Shown piece by piece: positions 26,580 through 35,206 of a stretch of DNA of 59,091 bases. The notes beneath the pieces are model-generated. The model saw nothing but the letters and a program-made list of their open reading frames with translations. It was not told the DNA's origin and made no database searches. Every line of letters starts with the position of its first letter. Within the stretch, counting starts at the first letter, position 1. Source of the DNA: Chloroflexota bacterium (lineage in GTDB: Bacteria; Chloroflexota; Dehalococcoidia; Lucifugimonadales; Australimonadaceae). The position numbers and the translations under genes are program-made. Where the stretch lies: assembly GCA_028874795.1 (NCBI GenBank), contig JAPPHT010000022.1, positions 1 to 59,091 of the forward strand, given 5' to 3'.

Positions 26580-27422
26580 TCAAGAGTTGGCCAGGAAGTC
26601 CATGACGAGCCGGTTGAACACGTCCGAGTGCTCATACTGGGCCCAGTGCCCGCACTGGTTGAGCACGACGAGGCGCGAGTTGGGGATGGAGGTAACCAGC
26701 CGCAGCCCGTTCTCCAACGGCACGACCCGGTCGTTCCGTCCGTGCAGCACCAGCGTCGGTACCTCTATCCCGGGGAGTTGTCCCGAGAGGTCGCGCACTG
26801 CCGTCACCGAGTTCCGGCGCGCGGCGAGATGGTCCGGGTTGTCCATGATCGTCTTGTAGCGCTGCTCGAGGACCTCGTCGGGCACCATGGACCCGTCGAA
26901 CAGCATCACGTTGATGAGACGCCTCAGGCCTTCAACCGAAGGGCTCTCGAACACCTCGTTCAGGATCTTGATCCCCTCGGTCGGCGATGGGGCGAAGAGC
27001 GGCGGAGCCGCAGCGCCGCCGGAGCCCATGACGATCAGCTTGTCGATGCGGTCCGGGTAGTCGATGGCAAACGTGATGGCAGTCGCCCCACCCATGGAGT
27101 TGCCGATCAGGCTGGCCTTCTCGATACCCAGCGCATCTATAAGGTCCTTCACGGCTCGAGCATTGACGGTGTTCCGGGGCTCCGTCATCGTGACGGAGTC
27201 GCTCTTGCCGAAACCCGGCTGGTCCACCAGGAGACAGCGGTACTGTTCGGACACCACCCCTACGTTCTTGAAGAAGTTGCTCCACGACGTAGCGCCGGGC
27301 CCACCGCCATGGAGGAAGATGACAGCGTCGCCTTCCCCAACTTCGTTGTAGTGGATCCGGATGTCTCCTGCCTGGACGTACTTGCTGGTAGCTTCTTCTG
27401 AGAACCGAACAGCCGTTGTCAT
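26580..27422 (-). CDS. Alpha/beta hydrolase, meta-cleavage-product hydrolase type
   Basis: 280 residues. The oxyanion motif HGGGPGATSWSNF (38-50) is the signature of carbon-carbon hydrolases such as BphD, XylF and HsaD. The nucleophile elbow is GNSMGG with S109, and the acid and base residues lie in HGRNDRVVP and QCGHWAQYE. These enzymes split the vinylogous diketone formed by extradiol ring cleavage. The start at 27422 follows AAAGGAGGAGG. First gene of the operon hydrolase-LigB-like-SDR. Together they suggest meta-cleavage of a catecholic substrate whose identity cannot be read here. Confidence 0.9.
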   Translation of the reverse strand: MTTAVRFSEEATSKYVQAGDIRIHYNEVGEGDAVIFLHGGGPGATSWSNFFKNVGVVSEQYRCLLVDQPGFGKSDSVTMTEPRNTVNARAVKDLIDALGIEKASLIGNSMGGATAITFAIDYPDRIDKLIVMGSGGAAAPPLFAPSPTEGIKILNEVFESPSVEGLRRLINVMLFDGSMVPDEVLEQRYKTIMDNPDHLAARRNSVTAVRDLSGQLPGIEVPTLVLHGRNDRVVPLENGLRLVTSIPNSRLVVLNQCGHWAQYEHSDVFNRLVMDFLANS

Positions 27423-27518
27423 AGCCCTCCTCCTTTACGAGAACCAGATGCGAGACGCGCCGGGAGCACAGACTGTTTCACTCGAGCGGTCCACGCCCGA
27501 ACTCCCCTTGATGGCCAT

Positions 27519-27546
27519 ACGGTAGCATCGCCCCGCAGGTTGTCAA
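27519..27546 (-). promoter_or_regulatory. Candidate promoter for the hydrolase operon
   Basis: On the minus strand TTGACA (27546-27541) is followed after 16 bases by TACCGT (27524-27519). The -35 is perfect and the -10 weak. It lies about 100 bases upstream of the hydrolase start, in the 367-base divergent region 27423-27789. Confidence 0.4.
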
Positions 27547-27633
27547 GTGCGGGAGAACACTTCCGGCTTCATTCGGGTTTTCGCTGCATCCTTTTGTACG
27601 GCATCCGATTCCGAACATACGAATTCCGGCTAC

Positions 27634-27661
27634 TTGACGCGAAAACCTCACTGTGTAAGAT
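27634..27661 (+). promoter_or_regulatory. Candidate promoter for the TRAP transporter operon
   Basis: TTGACG at 27634-27639 and TAAGAT at 27656-27661 with a 16-base spacer would give a leader of about 120 bases before the solute-binding protein gene. The surrounding DNA is more AT-rich than its flanks. An imperfect GCTCG/CGAGC pairing lies in the leader. Confidence 0.45.
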
Positions 27662-27789
27662 ACGCGTGCTTAAGGCTCGGAATACCACCCTGCATATGCG
27701 GAACGAGCAAGGGTGACAACGCGCAGATATAGCGGGGCCAGTCCCCATCAGATGGAAGAAGGGAACGTCATTCCCAAGGAGGCCTGACC

Positions 27790-29031
27790 ATGGCACGTCT
27801 GAGATGGCTTTTCGGTTTGGCACTGTTGGCAACCACCTCGGTGCTTGTCTCTTGTGGAGCTGATCCAACTCCAACCCCTCCCCCGCCTCCCACGGCGACG
27901 CCGACTCCGGTGCCGGCTGAGGCGCCCACTGCGGCGCCAGCTGACGCGATGGAGGAGCCGACTCCAACGGCCATGATGATGGAGGAGCACGACCCCGTGA
28001 CCGTCAACCTCCTTGCGACGCTCAACTTCATGGCTGAGATCGTCGAGCCCATGCGGAGGATCCTCGAAGAGCAGGAGTCCTTCGTGAGCATGACGGTCGA
28101 GGACACGACCGGAGGCCCTTCAGCCGGATGGGTGATCTTCAACCAGATTGAGGAAGACCAGCGGAAGCTGATGATTCCCTGGACGCTGGAGAACGACCAT
28201 CACCTCGCCGAGTCCGGGCTGAGCCCGCGCTTCCCCGAAGGCGTGCAGGGGCCACCCATGGTGCTGATGAAGGTCGGGCCGCTCGGTTGCTCAGGCGTGG
28301 GAACGCTCGACCCCGACATCGTCACCTTTGCCGACTTGGACGGGAAGACGCTGCAGGGAGGTACCCGCCCATCCTTGCGGCACATCGACGCGGCCATAGC
28401 GTTGGGCATCGAAGTCAACCACGTCGAACACGGCACCAGCGACGTGACCGTTCGCGAGCTTAAGAACGGCCAGATCGACGCGAGCTACTACCACATGACC
28501 GGTCACACCCGGCCCACGCCGCTGTTGCTGCAGCTGCTCCAGGAGCAGGACGGCGGGTTCTACTTCGTGGACGTGAAGCCGGCCATCGAGGCGATCCAGG
28601 AGCAGTTCCCCGGGAAGTGGCCGTACATGTTCCCGGTGCCCCTGTTCGCGGGCGAACTGAAGGAGACCTGGAACCTTGGCACGGACCCGATCCGCGGTGA
28701 CGTGAGCCACTGCTTCGGCGGCCAGAACCCCTACTTCGCAGTCAGCGCCGAGATGGACGAGGAGGTTGCCTACGAGATCGTCTACCAGACGGTGAAGAAC
28801 CGCGAGGACTTCCGCCGCTTCCTGACCGGCGACATTGACGCCATCGTCGACACGCTCGGCATGACCTACCGGCCCCAGCGGGACTACCACCCCGGCGCCC
28901 GAAGGGCGTTCGAGGACCTCGGTTACCCGTATGGCCTCGAGGCGACCATCGAATACCAGAAGCAGCGTGCTGCGGAACATGGTCAGTCGTTCGAACCGCC
29001 GCAGTTCTTCCTGGACCTGATCAACCAGTAA
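27790..29031 (+). CDS. TRAP transporter solute-binding lipoprotein, TAXI type
   Basis: 413 residues. The lipoprotein signal is MARLRWLFGLALLATTSVLV followed by S-C22, giving lipidation at Cys22. A Pro/Thr/Ala-rich tether (about 25-60, with repeated TPTP) leads to a periplasmic-type binding domain. ADLDGKTLQGGTRPSL and ELKNGQIDASYYHMTGHTRP correspond to TAXI-family ligand-contact regions, and RDYHPGARRAFEDLGY is the typical C-terminal HPGA motif. The gene immediately upstream of a fused TRAP permease supports the call. The ligand is probably a carboxylate, not identifiable here. ATG follows AAGGAGG. Confidence 0.85.
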   Translation: MARLRWLFGLALLATTSVLVSCGADPTPTPPPPPTATPTPVPAEAPTAAPADAMEEPTPTAMMMEEHDPVTVNLLATLNFMAEIVEPMRRILEEQESFVSMTVEDTTGGPSAGWVIFNQIEEDQRKLMIPWTLENDHHLAESGLSPRFPEGVQGPPMVLMKVGPLGCSGVGTLDPDIVTFADLDGKTLQGGTRPSLRHIDAAIALGIEVNHVEHGTSDVTVRELKNGQIDASYYHMTGHTRPTPLLLQLLQEQDGGFYFVDVKPAIEAIQEQFPGKWPYMFPVPLFAGELKETWNLGTDPIRGDVSHCFGGQNPYFAVSAEMDEEVAYEIVYQTVKNREDFRRFLTGDIDAIVDTLGMTYRPQRDYHPGARRAFEDLGYPYGLEATIEYQKQRAAEHGQSFEPPQFFLDLINQ

Positions 29032-29046
29032 GACGGTATTGCGAGT

Positions 29047-29088
29047 CCGGCATCGCGCTCCTCCCGTATTGAGGGAGCGCGATGCCGG
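29047..29088 (+). terminator. Strong intercistronic hairpin between TRAP genes
   Basis: A perfect 15-bp GC-rich stem (CCGGCATCGCGCTCC with GGAGCGCGATGCCGG) and a 12-base loop begins 15 bases after the binding-protein stop and ends 34 bases before the permease start. No T-run follows, so it looks more like a 3'-stabilising or attenuating element than a full terminator. Confidence 0.7.
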
Positions 29089-29122
29089 TGGATCCTTCGG
29101 GCGGATAGCGGAGTTCCGTACC

Positions 29123-31150
29123 ATGGCCATCAGAACGCGTTTCGCAGCGGTAACGCAGACCTCCTGGCGAGAGTTGTATGCGCGCGTCGGTGCCGCAAAC
29201 ATCCTGCTCGCGCTCTCTATCGCAGTCATGGTGGGATTGCAGATAGGTCAGCGGTGGTGGCTTCCCAACGGGTATCGCTTCGGCGTCCTGCACATCGCCT
29301 TCGCCGTGCTCATCGTCGCGCTCCATCTGTTGACCACGACGCGCTCCTCGAAGAGATCGGCCAAGCTTCTACCGTGGCTGTCCATCGTCATCGTCGTCAT
29401 CTGGTTTGCGTACTTCTACCCTCTGGCCGATTTCGAAGTAGCGGATCGTTTCGGCTATGCGACGCGCCCGGATATGGTCATCGGCGGACTGCTCGCCATC
29501 CCGGTTTTCTACCTCGCGTGGAGGTCCTTCGGCCCGCTCTTTCCGGCTATCGGGTTGGTCGCCATACTCTACGGCTTCTTCGCCGCCGACGTGCCCGGGC
29601 ACTTCAAGGGACCGCCGATACCGGCCGAGCGGGTTATGTCCCGGTACGTCCTGGACGCAAGCTGGTCCGGCCTGGTCAGGCTCTTCGCGAACTTCGTCTG
29701 GCTGATCATGTTCTGGGGGATGCTCCTGGAGGTGGCTGGCGCCCGGAAGCTCGTAACCCGCCTCGCCCAGCGGCTGGCGGCCCGGTTCACGTCCGGCCCG
29801 GGACTGGTGACGGTGGGGACGAGCGGCGTGGTGGGCTCGTTCACGGGAGGAGGCGCCTCGGACGTCGCCATCACCGGCCCGATCACGATCCCCATGATGC
29901 GGAGGGCCGGATTCAGGGGCGCGGAGGCCGCCGCCCTCGAAGCCGCGGCGTCGTCTGCGGCAGCCGTGACGCCCCCCATCCTCGGGGCCGTGGCGTTCAT
30001 CATGGCGGACCGCCTCGGCGTGGCCTACAAGGACATCCTGGCGATGACCATCGTGCCGGCCATACTCTGGTACGTGGCGCTCATCTCCTACGTCGTCTCG
30101 TCGAGCAAACTCCGCGCGATACGCCTGGCGAAGCAGGGCGGGCTGCCCAGCGTGGAATCGCCCGACACCGCTGCGAGCGGTCCCGGTCTCCTGACGTCCA
30201 CGGCCTTACCCTCGACTCCGGCCCAACCGGACAGTATGCGGACGCTCATCTTCGCGGCGATCACCGTGATCGTCCCGCTCGGAGTGCTCCTCGTCCAGGT
30301 ACTGAGGGATACGGAGCTCTATACGGCGGTCTTCCAGGCGTTCCTCACGTTGGTCGCGGTCTCCTTGATCTTCAGGGCCGAAAAGAGCCTGGAGACGTGG
30401 TGGCGGGGCATCGTTCGCGCGGCCACGTTTGCAAGCTCGGTCAGTGTCACGATAGTCATCGTGAACATCATCTCGGACACTATCTTCTTCACGGGGCTTG
30501 GGAGCCGGATGGGGGACATCGTCTACGACCTGAGCGGCGGGCACCTGCTCGTGGCGTCGCTCCTGATGCTGGTGTTCGGCATCTTCCTGAGCGCCGGCAT
30601 GCCCACACTCGTCATCTACTTCATCATGGTGTTCACGTTCCAGCCCGTACTTATCGAGTTCGCCGTGCCCGTAGAAGCGACCCATTTCGTGGCCTTCTAC
30701 ATGGGCGCGCTGAACCAGTTGATCATGCCGGTGGCGGCCTCGGTACTGGTCGCTGCAGGCATAGCGGGCGTCCGTTACTGGGACGCGGGAATGGAGGCGG
30801 CGAAACTCATCCTTCCGCTTGTCTTGCTCCCATTCCTGTTCGTGTTCGCTCCGCAGCTCCTGCTGGGCGTTGGCGAGGATACGGTCGGGCACATGGTACT
30901 GCTCGTTGGATCTGTCGTGGTGTCGTTCACCGTCATCAACGTCGCCATGGGAGGCTGGCTCGGCAGGCCGCTCGTTCCGGCTGCCCGCGGCGTGCTGCTG
31001 TTGATCGGTATCCTGTCGTTCATAGGCGTTTACCGCTCCGAGGACGTGTTCCTCTGGGCGGGCCTGATAGCTGGGCTGATGGCTTTGCTCTCGGGAGCCG
31101 GCCTCTCATACGCTAACGCCCGAAGGGCCCCTGTGCCTGAGCAGGCCTAG
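29123..31150 (+). CDS. TRAP transporter fused permease (DctQM type)
   Basis: 675 residues and many transmembrane segments. An N-terminal four-helix DctQ-like part (about 20-130) runs into a DctM-like part. Landmarks are GLVTVGTSGVVGSFTGGGAS and DVAITGPITIPMMRRAGF, then EAAASSAAAVTPPILGAVAF, the highly conserved DctM substrate and Na+ region. GIFLSAGMPTLVIYFI corresponds to the second inverted-repeat motif. Fused permeases of this kind pair with TAXI binding proteins and use a sodium or proton gradient. ATG 29123 was chosen as the first Met with GGAG upstream; the frame opens earlier inside the hairpin. Followed by a LigB-type gene on the same strand. Confidence 0.93.
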   Translation: MAIRTRFAAVTQTSWRELYARVGAANILLALSIAVMVGLQIGQRWWLPNGYRFGVLHIAFAVLIVALHLLTTTRSSKRSAKLLPWLSIVIVVIWFAYFYPLADFEVADRFGYATRPDMVIGGLLAIPVFYLAWRSFGPLFPAIGLVAILYGFFAADVPGHFKGPPIPAERVMSRYVLDASWSGLVRLFANFVWLIMFWGMLLEVAGARKLVTRLAQRLAARFTSGPGLVTVGTSGVVGSFTGGGASDVAITGPITIPMMRRAGFRGAEAAALEAAASSAAAVTPPILGAVAFIMADRLGVAYKDILAMTIVPAILWYVALISYVVSSSKLRAIRLAKQGGLPSVESPDTAASGPGLLTSTALPSTPAQPDSMRTLIFAAITVIVPLGVLLVQVLRDTELYTAVFQAFLTLVAVSLIFRAEKSLETWWRGIVRAATFASSVSVTIVIVNIISDTIFFTGLGSRMGDIVYDLSGGHLLVASLLMLVFGIFLSAGMPTLVIYFIMVFTFQPVLIEFAVPVEATHFVAFYMGALNQLIMPVAASVLVAAGIAGVRYWDAGMEAAKLILPLVLLPFLFVFAPQLLLGVGEDTVGHMVLLVGSVVVSFTVINVAMGGWLGRPLVPAARGVLLLIGILSFIGVYRSEDVFLWAGLIAGLMALLSGAGLSYANARRAPVPEQA

Positions 31151-31195
31151 CCCGGGTCGCGTGCTCAGGGTACAGCCCCCACAGCCCTTCCAGCC

Positions 31196-31201
31196 TATAA
31201 T
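31196..31201 (+). promoter_or_regulatory. Candidate -10 element upstream of a LigB-type gene
   Basis: An exact TATAAT lies 24 bases before the ATG at 31226, between the TRAP permease stop and the dioxygenase start. No good -35 is visible at 16-18 bases upstream. Confidence 0.35.
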
Positions 31202-31225
31202 CCATTCCCTGGAGGTGCACCGACG

Positions 31226-32161
31226 ATGCTGGGACTAGGCCTTGCAGCCCCTTACGCTCACGCCATGTACCGCGACTCAGGCGAGTGGAAGACCATCCAC
31301 GATTGGTTGGCCGGAGACGCCCCTCAGCCGCTGGAGCTCGCTGACGAGACCGATGCCGTTGTCCGGGAGCACGCAGCACGCGTCAAGGAGAACCTCGACA
31401 GGCTCCGCTCCGAACTGGAAGCGTACAACCCTTCCGCCCTCGTCGTGCTGGTGACCGATTCAGGCCGGATGTTCAGCCGCGTACAGGTGCCCCAGTTCTG
31501 CACGTTCCTTGGAGCCGGCGCCTGGGGCAGCACCCGGCTGGAGGGGCTCGGAGAAGCGGCAACCGACGACATGGTGGAGTTCTCGTGCGATACCGAGCTG
31601 GCCGCCTTCGTGCAGGAGGAACTGGTGGCCCATGGGTTCGACATGAGCTACAGCAAGGAGATGAACCCGCAGGGCCAGCCGGAATTCGGTATGCCCGTAT
31701 CGCTCGTGACGCTGGTACGGGCGCTGAACCCCGGCCTCGACCTCCCGATCGTCCCGGTCCTGGTGAACTGCCATGTCGCGCCCTCGCCTTCCGGCTGGCG
31801 CTGCCGCGAGTTCGGGCGGGCGCTCGGGACGATCCTCGACGAGCCTGACCAGCGCATCGCACTGGCGGTCTCCGGTGGGCTGTCGCACGACCACCACGGC
31901 CCGCGAGCAGGCTGGATCGACTATCCCTTCGATCAATGGATGTTAAAGCAGGTATCGCGCGGGCGGGGCGCGAACCTGGACCCCATCTGGAACCTGGAGT
32001 CAGACAGCGTACACGGGGGCACCGCCGAGGTCCGTCTCTGGGCGGCCCTGGCAGGCGCCTGCGAAAGCCTGGGCGGCAAGGCTGTGGTGGACGACTACTT
32101 CCCGGCCTACACGGCAGCGACCGGCCTGGGTTTCGCGCACTACTCGCTCAACCGTGGATGA
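31226..32161 (+). CDS. LigB-superfamily class III extradiol dioxygenase-like protein
   Basis: 311 residues. The N-terminus MLGLGLAAPYAHAM puts a His at residue 12, ALVVLVTDSGRMF matches the strand after the first helix pair, and LAVSGGLSHDHHGPRAGWID contains the conserved SHD motif. NLESDSVHGGTAEVRLWAAL resembles the C-terminal GGTGExR region of the copy at 20600-21562. Similarity between these two is stronger than to the copy at 25520. ATG 31226 follows CTGGAGG. Its place 75 bases after the TRAP permease suggests the imported compound could be its substrate or be converted to it. Confidence 0.85.
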   Translation: MLGLGLAAPYAHAMYRDSGEWKTIHDWLAGDAPQPLELADETDAVVREHAARVKENLDRLRSELEAYNPSALVVLVTDSGRMFSRVQVPQFCTFLGAGAWGSTRLEGLGEAATDDMVEFSCDTELAAFVQEELVAHGFDMSYSKEMNPQGQPEFGMPVSLVTLVRALNPGLDLPIVPVLVNCHVAPSPSGWRCREFGRALGTILDEPDQRIALAVSGGLSHDHHGPRAGWIDYPFDQWMLKQVSRGRGANLDPIWNLESDSVHGGTAEVRLWAALAGACESLGGKAVVDDYFPAYTAATGLGFAHYSLNRG

Positions 32162-32263
32162 GGTCGGCCCGCTCACCTCTCGGCACACCGGCGTCCCCAC
32201 TCTCAAGACAGGTCTCGTGGCGGCAGCATTGAGTTGACTTACTGAGGACGACACGTCTCGAAG

Positions 32264-33547
32264 ATGAACGCTAATCCATCGCTCTCCAGCCGCATCGGCC
32301 GATTGCTTGATGTGTTCAGCACACTCAGGTACAGGAACATGCGGCTGTTCTGGTCCGGCCTCCTTGCGCAGGTCGCGGGACAGCAGATGATGACGGTCAC
32401 CATAGGGTGGCTCGCATTCGAGTTGACCGAATCGCCGCTTGCGCTGGGCATCATCAACCTCCTGCTCGCTGCCCCGCGCATCGTCCTCAACCTCGTGGGC
32501 GGAGCGCTCGCCGACCGGTGGGACCAGCGTACGCTCATCGTCATCGGCCAGTCCCTTGCAATGGTCGTGCTGTTGGCACTCGCTACCCTGACCCTGACCG
32601 GGAATGTCGAGGTCTGGCATCTTGGCGCCGGAGCGCTGCTGATCGGCTTCTTCCACGCCCTGGAGGAGCCCAGCCGGGCGTCTCTGTTCCCCCACCTGTT
32701 GCCACGACGGGACCTGCTGCCGACGGCGGTGCCGTTGATCAGCATGGCCTGGCAGCTGAGCCGGCTCACTGCCCCTGCCATAGCGGGCTTCGTGATCCAC
32801 GCCGCCGGGGCCGGCACCTCGTTCTTCATCTCCGCAGCCGGCGGAGCCCTCATGATCACGATGATCCGCCTGCTCCAGGTTGGCCGGATACCGCGCGACC
32901 AACGTGGAAGCATCCTGCAGAGCATCTCTGAGGGCATGAAGTACGCCTGGGGTTACGACGTATTCCGCATCGTCATCGGCATGGCCTTCTTCAACAGCCT
33001 GCTGGCGATGGGCTACATCCTCATGCTGCCCGTCTTCGCGGCCGACGTCTTCCAGGTGGACTCGCGAGGGCTCGGCCTTCTCTACTCCTTCGGTGGCGTC
33101 GGCGGCATCGTCGCTCTGCTCACCGTCTCGAAGATGGTCAGGAGGCTCGGGCCGGGCAAGGTCATCCTGGGGGGGATCATCGTACTGAATTCGGCTCTTA
33201 TAGCGTTCGCCCTCAGCCCTTCATTCGAGTTGGCCCTGGCCTTCATGACACTCGTCGGTTTCGCCGGGCACGTCTACCTCACTGGGGGTGAGGTGCTGCT
33301 CCAGATGCTCGTTCCGGACGAACTACGCGGCCGCGTGATGGGCCTCTACCAGTCGCTCTGGAGCATCATGCCTCTGGGCGCGGCGCTCCTGAACTCCATC
33401 GCCGAGTTTGCCGGCGCTCCCCTCGCACTGGCGGGCGGGTCCGCGACGGTCCTCCTGTTCGCTCTGGTAATCGGGCTTCCCAACAAGGCCCTTCGCTCTT
33501 CCAGCGTCGAGACCCCAGCCGAGCCTGAGCGAGCCGGCCAGGCATAG
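32264..33547 (+). CDS. MFS transporter, EntS/MFS_3-like
   Basis: 427 residues with about twelve hydrophobic segments. FRNMRLFWSG-type start (YRNMRLFWSGLLAQVAGQQM), the loop 2-3 motif GGALADRWDQR and the mid-protein HALEEPSRASLFPHLLPRRD followed by LLPTAVPL are characteristic of the MFS_3/EntS-type exporter group. LQMLVPDELRGRVMGLYQS is the equivalent motif in the second half. Likely role is export of a small molecule or metabolite. ATG 32264 has only a weak binding site. A GC-rich hairpin follows the stop. Confidence 0.88.
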   Translation: MNANPSLSSRIGRLLDVFSTLRYRNMRLFWSGLLAQVAGQQMMTVTIGWLAFELTESPLALGIINLLLAAPRIVLNLVGGALADRWDQRTLIVIGQSLAMVVLLALATLTLTGNVEVWHLGAGALLIGFFHALEEPSRASLFPHLLPRRDLLPTAVPLISMAWQLSRLTAPAIAGFVIHAAGAGTSFFISAAGGALMITMIRLLQVGRIPRDQRGSILQSISEGMKYAWGYDVFRIVIGMAFFNSLLAMGYILMLPVFAADVFQVDSRGLGLLYSFGGVGGIVALLTVSKMVRRLGPGKVILGGIIVLNSALIAFALSPSFELALAFMTLVGFAGHVYLTGGEVLLQMLVPDELRGRVMGLYQSLWSIMPLGAALLNSIAEFAGAPLALAGGSATVLLFALVIGLPNKALRSSSVETPAEPERAGQA

Positions 33548-33563
33548 CCGGACGACACCACCT

Positions 33564-33626
33564 GATACCCATCCCGGTATCGGGGAGCGAACATGGAAAG
33601 GGGGGCCTTCGGCAGGCCCCCCTCTT
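33564..33626. terminator. Two hairpins between the convergent MFS and SDR genes
   Basis: GATACC/GGTATC around a 6-base loop at 33564-33581, then a 9-bp stem AGGGGGGCC/GGCCCCCCT with loop TTCGGCA at 33599-33623, followed by CTT. The second looks like an intrinsic terminator for the MFS gene. Confidence 0.65.
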
Positions 33627-33674
33627 GACTCCGTCAGCGCGTCGCTTCTGTGGCAGAAGGCAACCGGACCTCCG

Positions 33675-34667
33675 TCAGCGCCGCATGGCCGGGGTCTGCA
33701 GCCCCATGGCAGGCCGCCCGGCCGGCATCGCCTCTTCCGCCTTGGCGTACATCGCCTCGAGGTTCTCGGGAAAGGAGTGGTCGGTCCAGTCCAGGTACTT
33801 CCCATAGCCGTGGTCGTGGTTCCAGTCCGGCACCGAGTACAGCATGCCGGTCACCCCGCTCCCGTCCTGTCCGGCAAGGAACAGCGTGATCGGCACGAGG
33901 TGTTCGGATACGACGGGACGGAAGCCGTAGACGACTCCCTTCTCCTGCCAAGCGTTCGCTGTCGCATCGAACCAGGATGCGCGGGTGTGGCCAGGCATGA
34001 TGGCGTTCACCGCCACACCCTGAGCACGGACCTCGTCCCCCAGGTAGAAGGTCATCGCCATGATGGCCGCCTTGGTCGACTGGTACGGCATCTCCAGCGT
34101 GAACGGGCGGAGGCCGAACCATCCACCCCCACCGGCCACCGGCAGGACTCCGCTGCTCACCACGTTGATGATGCTGCCGCTGCCCTTTTCGATCATCGGT
34201 CCGATGAAGTGGCGGATCGTCTTGACCACGCCGAAGACGTTCACCTCGAACATCGTCTTCCAGTCGGCGTCCGAGGTGTCGAGCATCCTGACCCGTCCCG
34301 TGGGGGCGAACAGCGTCTCCGAGACCAACGCCGCATTGTTCACGAGGACGTCTGCGGGGCCGAGCGCTTCCGTTATCCGGGCCTGGGCGGCGTCGATCTG
34401 CTCGTCGTCCGTTATGTCCATCTCCACCGCGGTCCCGCGCCCGGAGGACTCCAGTTGCTGTCGCAGCTCGTCGGCCCCCGCCAGCGTCTTGTCCACCACG
34501 GCTACCTTCGCGCCAGCACGCAGCAGTCCCTCGGCCATAGCCTTGCCGATGCCGCGGGCGCCGCCGGTGATCACCACTACTCGGTCCTCAACGTCACCTC
34601 TAGAACGCTCGATAGCGCGTTCCACCATCTCCGTCTGAAAGGCCTTCTTGTCAGCTGCTTCAACCAT
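33675..34667 (-). CDS. Short-chain dehydrogenase/reductase, possible dihydrodiol dehydrogenase
   Basis: 330 residues. The Rossmann motif is VVVITGGARGIGKAMAEG, VNNAALVS is the NNAG equivalent, and the active site is VVSSGVLP with YQSTK. An N-terminal extension of about 27 residues (AFQTEMVERAIERSRGDVED) and a C-terminal extension beyond residue 270 (DWNHDHGYGKYLDWTDH) are unusual for a classical SDR. As last gene after alpha-alpha-alpha-beta oxygenase subunits it could oxidise the cis-dihydrodiol to a catechol, as BenD- and NahB-type enzymes do; this is inferred from position. ATG 34667 follows GGAGAGG. Confidence 0.88.
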   Translation of the reverse strand: MVEAADKKAFQTEMVERAIERSRGDVEDRVVVITGGARGIGKAMAEGLLRAGAKVAVVDKTLAGADELRQQLESSGRGTAVEMDITDDEQIDAAQARITEALGPADVLVNNAALVSETLFAPTGRVRMLDTSDADWKTMFEVNVFGVVKTIRHFIGPMIEKGSGSIINVVSSGVLPVAGGGGWFGLRPFTLEMPYQSTKAAIMAMTFYLGDEVRAQGVAVNAIMPGHTRASWFDATANAWQEKGVVYGFRPVVSEHLVPITLFLAGQDGSGVTGMLYSVPDWNHDHGYGKYLDWTDHSFPENLEAMYAKAEEAMPAGRPAMGLQTPAMRR

Positions 34668-34712
34668 CTGTTGTCCTCTCCGCTTTCCGCCTCCGATCGA
34701 TTGCCGGGAGGC

Positions 34713-35201
34713 CTAGAAGAATATCGTGATGCCCCGGGGTAGAACGATAGAGTCCAGCAGCACCTCGCGCCGCGCGATCTTCCACCCGCCGTCCTCGCGC
34801 CTGAGCACGTCCTTCCTCCGACCGGCCCACCAGGCCTCGTCGCGCAGCTTCCTGGCCTGGCGGACCAGGAAGTTGCTGTACACCCGTAGTTCCGTTGGGT
34901 TGTCCCCGTCCTCGATCAGGATGTTCGTGACGATGTGCTCCGTCAGCGACCGGGGGATTTCGACGTGCGACAGCCCCGTCTCGTGCTTCTTGGCGCGCAT
35001 CGTCAGCATCAGCTTGTCGTCTTTAATGATGGGATGTCCGGCCGGTTCGACATCCCCCTGTAGGTGCTCGCGCAGCGGCATGGTGTACTCGATGTCTTCA
35101 GACAGCATGTCCAGCCACTCGTCGAAGCGCATCTCGTCCAGCAGGAATGCCTCTCGATAGAGGAACTCCTCCACTTCTCGCTTCTGTTCCAACGTCAGCA
35201 T
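34713..35201 (-). CDS. Aromatic-ring-hydroxylating dioxygenase beta subunit
   Basis: 162 residues of the ring-hydroxylating beta-subunit (SnoaL-like cone) family. LYREAFLLDEMRFDEWLDML and SEDIEYTMPLRE form the typical N-terminal helix and first strand, followed by HIVTNILIEDGDNPTELRVY, SNFLVRQARK and WWAGRRKDVLRR. It starts 5 bases after the nearest alpha gene stops, with the binding site GGAGGCG inside the alpha stop region. It is the only beta gene in the window and probably partners with one or all three alpha subunits. The role is structural in an alpha3beta3 hexamer. Confidence 0.93.
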   Translation of the reverse strand: MLTLEQKREVEEFLYREAFLLDEMRFDEWLDMLSEDIEYTMPLREHLQGDVEPAGHPIIKDDKLMLTMRAKKHETGLSHVEIPRSLTEHIVTNILIEDGDNPTELRVYSNFLVRQARKLRDEAWWAGRRKDVLRREDGGWKIARREVLLDSIVLPRGITIFF

Positions 35202-35206
35202 GATTT

